A stretch of DNA of 26,352 nt from VMDJ01 sp965659945 (GTDB taxonomy: Bacteria; Pseudomonadota; Gammaproteobacteria; Chromatiales; Chromatiaceae), in assembly GCA_965659945.1 (NCBI GenBank), contig CBFHYJ010000017.1, positions 1-26,352 on the forward strand, read 5' to 3'. A model generated the notes under the pieces. It saw only the letters and a program-made list of their open reading frames with translations, was not told the DNA's origin and did not search any database. Of this stretch, positions 21,985-26,352 are shown piece after piece (position 1 is the first letter of the stretch; each line of letters opens with the position of its first letter). The position numbers were made by a program, and so were the translations under genes.

Positions 21985-22660
21985 AAGGTAATAAAACAGG
22001 CAGTATACCGAAGACAAGCTCGGTACCTGGCAATAGATTGATGCCGCCAAAGATAACTGGCGTGAGCACCTGGCCCAACACCCCCGCCACCAGCAAACCG
22101 ACAATAATGAAAAAGCCAAATGGCTCGATTCGCGCATACAGACGAGCGATCGTTTGCGGCAGAATACCGGCCAAAACACGACCGCCATCTAAAGGCAGAA
22201 TTGGCAATAAATTCAATGCCATAAGAATCAAATTGATAAAAACACCTGCAACCGCCATCGCAGCCAGCGGCAGCACCATCCACTCCGGCATCACGGGCAA
22301 CTGAATCGCTAGCAGTGCCAGGCTCCAAAAAATAGCCATCAGAAGGTTCGCACCAGGGCCTGCTAACGCCACCCAGACCATATCGCGTCTCGGATTACGC
22401 AAATGCGTCATATTGACGGGCACAGGCTTTGCCCAACCAAACAAGAAGCCCGTGAAAGCCATCATCAGCATGGGCAGCAAAATGGTGCCAAACCAGTCGA
22501 TGTGACGAATTGGATTCAGTGTGATCCGACCGAATCGACGCGCGGTGCTATCACCTAGCTTATCGGCAACCCAACCATGTGCTGCCTCGTGTAGGGTCAC
22601 TGCAAAAATCAGTGGCAACACAATTGCCGCCATTTTCTGAACGAGCGTAAAACCTTCCAT
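21983..22660 (-). CDS. Site-2-protease family (M50) membrane metallopeptidase
   Basis: A 225-aa multi-pass membrane protein. The zinc motif TLHEAAHGW (H24, E25, H28) lies in the first membrane helix and the third ligand is D158 in LNLLPILPLDGGRVL. The segment ARRFGRITLNPIRHIDWFGT and ALAGPGANLLMA are typical of the short bacterial S2P group without PDZ domains. It sits in the conserved position between yciO and trpS/scpA. Substrate is not known for this subgroup; it is not RseP, which is larger and has PDZ domains. TAATG overlap with yciO indicates coupling. Confidence 0.9.
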   Translation of the reverse strand: MEGFTLVQKMAAIVLPLIFAVTLHEAAHGWVADKLGDSTARRFGRITLNPIRHIDWFGTILLPMLMMAFTGFLFGWAKPVPVNMTHLRNPRRDMVWVALAGPGANLLMAIFWSLALLAIQLPVMPEWMVLPLAAMAVAGVFINLILMALNLLPILPLDGGRVLAGILPQTIARLYARIEPFGFFIIVGLLVAGVLGQVLTPVIFGGINLLPGTELVFGILPVLLP

Positions 22661-23286
22661 TAGGCTTTCTCAAACAGGAATACATCACCCTTTCCTTCAC
22701 GAAGGATCTCAGGCTCATCATCTTCAAGCGAAATCACCGAGGTCGCTTCGTAACCACAATAGCCGCCATCGATGATGCAATCGACGGCATGTCCAATGGT
22801 GTCACGCATGTCATACGGATCCATCATCGGCGCTTCGTCACCCGGCAAGATCAAGGTGGTACTCATCAGTGGTTCACCTAATTCTTCACAAAGCGCTAGT
22901 GCAATTTTGTTATCTGGAATACGTATACCTATGGTCTTACGTTTGGCATGCATCAAGCGCTTAGGCACTAGCTTTGTTGCAGTCAAAATAAAAGTGTAAG
23001 GACCTGGCGTTAGATTCTTTATCCAACGATGCGCCTGATTACCTAATTTGGTGTAAGCAGATAACTCACTCAAGCTTCGACCCACTAGGGTGAAATTATG
23101 GCGGTCATCCACGCGACGAATTTCTCGCAAACGATCCATCGCATGCTTATCACCAATGTGACAACCCAAAGCATAGCTAGAGTCAGTTGGATAGATAATC
23201 ACACCGCCCTGACGAACAATATCGACAGCTTGCTTAATGAGTCGGGGCTGCGGGTTATCGGGATGAATCTGGAAGAACTGCGACAT
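22660..23286 (-). CDS. yciO: YciO, Sua5/TsaC-like protein
   Basis: A 208-aa Sua5/YciO/YrdC-fold protein. Its N-terminus SQFFQIHPDNPQPRLIKQAV is nearly the E. coli YciO N-terminus. YPTDSSYALGCHIGDK, NFTLVGRSLSELS, TPGPYTFILTATK, KRKTIGIRIPD and STTLILPGDE fit the family. It is related to L-threonylcarbamoyladenylate synthase, but YciO is a distinct branch whose physiological role is unclear, so I would not call it tsaC. It lies six bases after rnm with no obvious Shine-Dalgarno, so translation is probably coupled. Confidence 0.93.
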   Translation of the reverse strand: MSQFFQIHPDNPQPRLIKQAVDIVRQGGVIIYPTDSSYALGCHIGDKHAMDRLREIRRVDDRHNFTLVGRSLSELSAYTKLGNQAHRWIKNLTPGPYTFILTATKLVPKRLMHAKRKTIGIRIPDNKIALALCEELGEPLMSTTLILPGDEAPMMDPYDMRDTIGHAVDCIIDGGYCGYEATSVISLEDDEPEILREGKGDVFLFEKA

Positions 23287-23292
23287 AAATCA

Positions 23293-24126
23293 TCAATGCC
23301 AATCATGCCAAACGGGCTTTAAACCCTGCGGAATAGGCGCCAACTGGCCAAGATTCACCCAAGGGTTTTCAGGCCCATGAAAATCAGAACCCGCAGATAC
23401 TAATAAATCAAAATCACGTGCGTGCTGAGCCATGGTATTCACATCATCTTTGCTATGACTGCCTGAGCACACCTCAAAGCCTTCACCACCTAGTTCTTTA
23501 AAGTCAGCAATCAAATGGCGGAGTTTGGTACGCGTCATGTCATATCGTGCAGGATGCGCGATGATGGCTCGGCCACCCGCTTCTCGAATCCAATTCACCA
23601 CGTCGCTTAGCTCTGCCCAAGCCCCTGGCACAAAACCCGGCTTACCACCGACTAGAAACTTCTTAAAAACAGCACCAACGGTATCAGCGTGATCCGCTGC
23701 CACCAACGCACGGGCGAAATGCACTCGACCGATCAAGCGACCGTTTGAATAAGCCTTCGCTTTTTCGTACATATCTGGATAACCCGCCTTATCCAATCGA
23801 CGACCGATCTCTTCAGCACGCCACTGACGAAAATTCATGAGTTTTTTGATGCCCGCTTGCATCGGCTCGCTATGCTCATCAATACCTAAGCCAACAATGT
23901 GTACCGTACGATTGTTCCAGGTCACTGAAAGCTCGATCCCTGGGATAAATTCCATGCCTAACTGAGTAGCCGTATCACGCGCTTCAGCGATACCGGCCGT
24001 CGTATCGTGATCCGTCAATGCCATCACATTCACACCTGCGGCGTGCGCATGTTGCATCAGCTCAGCAGGCGATAAAGTGCCATCTGAAGCCGTTGAATGT
24101 GCATGAAGATCGTAGATAAGGGACAT
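23293..24126 (-). CDS. rnm: PHP-domain phosphoesterase, RNase AM / YciV type
   Basis: Polymerase-and-histidinol-phosphatase-domain protein of 277 aa. Metal ligands are visible in YDLHAHSTASDGTL, ALTDHDTTAGI, PGIELSVTWNN, IIAHPARYD and SAGSDFHGP. E. coli YciV/Rnm has the same motifs in the same order; it acts as a 5'-3' exoribonuclease and 3',5'-nucleotide bisphosphatase. I chose the ATG at 24124-24126. A TTG two codons upstream (24130-24132) has a better-spaced AGG and may be used instead. First gene of the minus operon, divergent from yciB. Confidence 0.9.
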   Translation of the reverse strand: MSLIYDLHAHSTASDGTLSPAELMQHAHAAGVNVMALTDHDTTAGIAEARDTATQLGMEFIPGIELSVTWNNRTVHIVGLGIDEHSEPMQAGIKKLMNFRQWRAEEIGRRLDKAGYPDMYEKAKAYSNGRLIGRVHFARALVAADHADTVGAVFKKFLVGGKPGFVPGAWAELSDVVNWIREAGGRAIIAHPARYDMTRTKLRHLIADFKELGGEGFEVCSGSHSKDDVNTMAQHARDFDLLVSAGSDFHGPENPWVNLGQLAPIPQGLKPVWHDWH

Positions 24127-24206
24127 AGCCAAATTCTACCTGAGAGCGACGCCCAAAGCTCGGTAAAGTCGCAGCAAAAACCTTGGTTTCATGCGACCAT
24201 TGGGGC
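24127..24206. promoter_or_regulatory. Divergent intergenic region rnm/yciB
   Basis: The 80 bp between the rnm and yciB starts must carry the promoters of both operons. On the minus strand TAGAAT (24138-24133) is a fair -10 element, but it lies only seven bases from the rnm ATG and has no good -35. Nothing convincing is seen for yciB. Confidence 0.25.
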
Positions 24207-24746
24207 ATGAAAATGCTTACTGATTTATTGCCTGTTATCGCCTTTGTCGTGATGTATCAGCTGTACGACATCTATATCGCCACTGCGGCACTGATGGTGC
24301 TACTGATCGCTCAAATTGCCTTCTTCAAGCTCACCGGCAAACCTGTGGAAAAAATGCACTGGATTACCCTCTGGCTTGTTCTTTTCTTTGGCACTCTGAC
24401 TCTAGTTTTACATGATCCTGTTTTCATCATGTGGAAACCCACAGTAATCAATTGGGCCTTTGCGGCAGCATTGTTAGTGAGTCATTGGTTTATGAAACGT
24501 GGCTTAATCGCTCGCATGCTCGATGCGGTTGCCAGCTTCCCCGATCTGATTATCCAGCGCCTCACATACGCATGGACTTTCTTCCTTATCGGTTTAGGCG
24601 CTCTAAATCTCTTTATTGCCTTTAATTTTGACGAGGCAACTTGGGTTAACTTCAAACTCTTTGGCTTGATGGGCTTAACGCTAGTCTTTGCTCTTGGGCA
24701 AGGCCTTTACTTAGCGCGCCACATGCCAGAAAACCAACAATCTTAA
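24207..24746 (+). CDS. yciB: YciB/IspZ-family inner membrane protein (septation protein A)
   Basis: A 179-aa protein with about five hydrophobic segments. It aligns with E. coli YciB: MKMLTDLLPVIAFVVMYQLY at the start, DIYIATAALMV, KPVEKMHWITLWLVLFFG, FIMWKPTVINW, WVNFKLFGLMGLTLVF and YLARHMPE at the end. YciB takes part in cell-envelope and septum synthesis through interaction with elongation and division proteins. Start ATG 24207-24209 matches the family, but GGGG lies just one base upstream; the ATG at 24213-24215 has the better-spaced site and may be the real start. Confidence 0.92.
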   Translation: MKMLTDLLPVIAFVVMYQLYDIYIATAALMVLLIAQIAFFKLTGKPVEKMHWITLWLVLFFGTLTLVLHDPVFIMWKPTVINWAFAAALLVSHWFMKRGLIARMLDAVASFPDLIIQRLTYAWTFFLIGLGALNLFIAFNFDEATWVNFKLFGLMGLTLVFALGQGLYLARHMPENQQS

Positions 24747-24761
24747 ATGTAAGGATCACTC

Positions 24762-25061
24762 ATGTTATTTGCCATAGTTAGCCAAGACGTTGAAAACAGC
24801 CTGCCACTGCGCAAACAAGCTCGCCCAGCGCACATCGCTCGTTTAGAAGCACTAAAAGAAGAAGGACGCCTTGTACTTGCAGGACCAAACCCAGCCATTG
24901 AAAGTGACGACCCGGGTGAAGCAGGATTCACCGGCAGCATTGTTATCGCTGAATTTAACTCACTAGCCGATGCACAAAGCTGGGCTGACGCTGATCCTTA
25001 TGTTGATGCTGGTGTATACGCGAGTGTGAGCGTAAAACCCTTTAAGAAGGTACTGCCATGA
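24762..25061 (+). CDS. yciI: YciI-family protein
   Basis: A 99-aa ferredoxin-like alpha+beta protein matching E. coli YciI throughout: RPAHIARLEALKEEGRLVLA, GPNPAIESDDPGEAGFTGS, AQSWADADPYVDAGVY and SVKPFKKV. The His in RPAH and the downstream Asp form the putative active site of the family; hydrolase or dehalogenase-like chemistry has been suggested, but the physiological substrate is unknown. AAGGA lies six bases before the ATG. Its TGA overlaps the ppiC ATG (ATGA). Confidence 0.95.
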   Translation: MLFAIVSQDVENSLPLRKQARPAHIARLEALKEEGRLVLAGPNPAIESDDPGEAGFTGSIVIAEFNSLADAQSWADADPYVDAGVYASVSVKPFKKVLP

Positions 25062-25840
25062 AGCTGCGCACCCTTTTCGCCGCTATTTTGCTAAGCAGCT
25101 CAGCTTTAGCTGAAGAGCCAAAAGTCATTGTTGAAGTTGATAACTTTAACCTCAACACCATGCACTTCGCTTACTTTGCCGCCAAACAAACACCCGATGG
25201 CGAGCCTTCGGCAGAACAACAAATAAAATTGCTGAACGAATTGGTTAATACGTTCATTCTATCTAATTCAGTAGAAGGCCAAGCATTAGCCAAACAATCT
25301 GATCTTGCTGCAGCGATTGATGTCTCGCGCGCTCGCTTAATCACCCAAGCGTTAATTGAAAACACGCTAGAGAACTCATCTGTCACTGATGATGAGATCC
25401 AAGCGGTTTACGATGAGCAATACGCTGGCAAAACCAAGCAAGAATTCAAAGCTCGTCATATTTTGGTAAAAACTGAAGATGAGGCTAAAGCCTTAATCAA
25501 ACAACTTGATGATGGTGCTGACTTTGCGCAACTCGCAAAGGAGCATTCAACAGGACCTAGCAGCAGTGCCGGCGGCGACTTAGGTTGGTTTGAAAAAGAC
25601 ATGATGGTAAAACCCTTTGCTGATGCCGTTTCTTCGATGACAAATGGCACTCACTCCAGTTCTCCGGTGAAAACACAATTCGGCTGGCACATCATTTTGC
25701 GTGAAGATGCAAAAGACCTAGGGGCCGTTGAATTAGCGCAAGTCAAAGATGACATCACCAGTTCACTTCGCACACAAAAGCTTCGCTCGCTGATTAATAA
25801 ACTGCGTGAAAAAGCGAAGGTCGACGTTAAAAAGCCTTAA
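25058..25840 (+). CDS. Exported parvulin-type peptidyl-prolyl isomerase
   Basis: A 260-aa periplasmic folding factor. A signal peptide (MKLRTLFAAILLSSSALA) is followed by an N-terminal helical chaperone-like region (about 20-125). A single parvulin domain (about 130-222) has KARHILVKTEDEA, FAQLAKEHSTGPSSSAGGDLG, WFEKDMMVKPFADAV and TQFGWHIILRED. A basic helical tail ends the protein. It belongs to the PpiC/PrsA/SurA-like group, with one PPIase domain where SurA has two. The ATGA overlap with yciI indicates coupling. It is followed immediately by a strong terminator. Confidence 0.92.
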   Translation: MKLRTLFAAILLSSSALAEEPKVIVEVDNFNLNTMHFAYFAAKQTPDGEPSAEQQIKLLNELVNTFILSNSVEGQALAKQSDLAAAIDVSRARLITQALIENTLENSSVTDDEIQAVYDEQYAGKTKQEFKARHILVKTEDEAKALIKQLDDGADFAQLAKEHSTGPSSSAGGDLGWFEKDMMVKPFADAVSSMTNGTHSSSPVKTQFGWHIILREDAKDLGAVELAQVKDDITSSLRTQKLRSLINKLREKAKVDVKKP

Positions 25841-25845
25841 AACAA

Positions 25846-25871
25846 AAAAAGCCCGGGTAACCGGGCTTTTT
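25846..25871. terminator. Bidirectional intrinsic terminator (ppiC-like / 96-aa gene)
   Basis: AAAAAGCCCGG (25846-25856) pairs with CCGGGCTTTTT (25861-25871) around a GTAA loop. It has T-runs on both strands and lies between convergent genes. The stop codon of the minus-strand gene begins two bases beyond the stem. Confidence 0.93.
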
Positions 25872-25872
25872 A

Positions 25873-26163
25873 TCATTCTTCGTTTTGTTTATTCTTTTTC
25901 TTTATCGAACTGATTGAGACGACTTCAGCTGATGGCTTCTCATCTGTGAAGTACGGCTTCTCCATAGCGATACCAGCATCTTCCGCAAGTTCACGCTCGC
26001 GCACAGAGATCAAACCCAACACATTACGCACATCTTCAATAGTTGTATCTTGAAGTGGATGCTTCATCGCGCGACTAGGCGGCGTTGTATCTTTGATAAT
26101 TTGCGCCAAAACTTTGCGCATGATCATCAGGATTTCACGTTCTTTTTTACTGCCGTCGCTCAT
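25873..26163 (-). CDS. Unidentified small protein, 96 aa
   Basis: I do not recognise a named family. From the ATG at 26161-26163 (GGA seven bases upstream) the protein is 96 aa, soluble and charged. An N-terminal helix (KKEREILMIMRKVLAQIIKD) is followed by KHPLQDTTIEDVRNVLGLIS and a helix RERELAEDAGIAM, and it ends in a lysine-rich tail (IKKKNKQNEE). No cysteines, signal peptide or membrane segment. A TTG four codons earlier could also start it. It lies 75 bp after the sigma factor gene in the same direction, ends at a strong terminator, and may be co-transcribed with it. Coding potential is supported by the ribosome site and terminator placement. Confidence 0.7.
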   Translation of the reverse strand: MSDGSKKEREILMIMRKVLAQIIKDTTPPSRAMKHPLQDTTIEDVRNVLGLISVRERELAEDAGIAMEKPYFTDEKPSAEVVSISSIKKKNKQNEE

Positions 26164-26238
26164 GGATATGTCCAATTTGGAAATTTAAGCCAGCATCATA
26201 GACGAAAAAACCATCGACTTACCATTCCGAGGGCACGG

Positions 26239-26352
26239 TTAGCCGAGGACGTTTTCGCTCGTATAGCCGTCGTTTTCAAGAATATGACGTAAGCGCTTCA
26301 GGGCATCCATTTGAATTTGCCGGACGCGCTCACGGGTCACACCCAGCTCACC
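26239..26352 (-). CDS. rpoS: RNA polymerase sigma factor RpoS, C-terminal fragment (continues beyond the window)
   Basis: Only the last 37 codons are present. GELGVTRERVRQIQMDALKR is the sigma-70 family region 4.2 helix-turn-helix that recognises the -35 element. QIQ (not QIE as in RpoD) together with LRHILENDGYTSENVL at the end matches RpoS C-termini such as E. coli QIQVEGLRRLREIL. The TAA is at 26239-26241. RpoS is the general stress and stationary-phase sigma factor. The gene is cut by the window edge, so integrity cannot be judged. Confidence 0.85.
   Translation of the reverse strand, partial: GELGVTRERVRQIQMDALKRLRHILENDGYTSENVLG

Noticed and set aside
21870..22328. 152-aa minus-strand frame overlapping the S2P and trpS genes
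   Set aside because: Out of frame with two strongly supported genes, Cys/Gly-rich and without motifs.
22660..23286. Annotating the Sua5-like protein as tsaC
   Set aside because: The N-terminus and full length match the YciO branch, which is separate from TsaC.
1..26352. Mobile elements, CRISPR arrays, tRNA or rRNA genes, phage genes
   Set aside because: No transposase, integrase, direct-repeat array or structured RNA gene was seen; genes are contiguous core functions with conserved synteny.

Overview
The window looks like chromosomal core-genome DNA from a gammaproteobacterium. GC content is moderate, coding density is very high, and I see no mobile element, CRISPR array, tRNA or rRNA. The order rpsA-side/cmk-aroA-tyrA-hisC-pheA-serC-gyrA-mtnA / mtaD-ubiG-mupP-yciK is the arrangement known from Pseudomonas (the aromatic 'supraoperon' and its neighbours). 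It is unlikely to be Pseudomonas itself: tyrA and aroA are separate genes here, a squalene/phytoene-synthase-like gene sits between mupP and yciK, and base composition is lower. A marine or methylotrophic lineage (for example Piscirickettsiaceae/Methylophaga-like) is a guess only.

Layout: (1) 48-8964, minus strand: gyrA, then serC-pheA-hisC-tyrA-aroA-cmk, reading toward the left edge where rpsA would be expected. The genes are tightly packed, with GTGA overlaps at hisC/tyrA and aroA/cmk. (2) 9171-11636: divergent mtnA and mtaD, which belong to 5'-methylthioadenosine salvage. (3) 11670-14581, plus: ubiG, a Gph/MupP-type phosphatase, a degenerate squalene/phytoene-synthase-like protein and a YciK-like SDR. 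(4) 14660-16356, plus: metY behind a leader that pairs its Shine-Dalgarno into a 9-bp stem, then a DoxX-family membrane protein and a bidirectional terminator. (5) 16388-24126, minus: a periplasmic tandem-thioredoxin protein, preceded by a long compact operon rnm-yciO-S2P-trpS-scpA-scpB-rluB-EndoIII-like. (6) 24207-25840, plus: yciB-yciI-ppiC ending in a second bidirectional terminator. (7) 25873 to the right edge, minus: a 96-aa unidentified protein and the last 37 codons of an RpoS-type sigma factor.

How the genes work together: region 1 supplies aromatic amino acids, serine and the pyrimidine kinase alongside DNA gyrase. Regions 2-4 centre on methyl and sulfur metabolism (MTA/SAH deamination, MTR-1-P isomerisation, SAM-dependent quinone methylation, direct sulfhydrylation of acetylhomoserine). 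Region 5 combines tRNA charging, chromosome condensation, rRNA modification and repair. There is no obvious new defence or mobile system. The points most worth a second look are the metY leader RNA structure, the catalytically degenerate prenyl-synthase-like protein beside ubiG, the YciK homologue lacking its catalytic serine, the four-cysteine TrpRS, the tandem-CXXC thioredoxin protein and the acidic ScpB tail.
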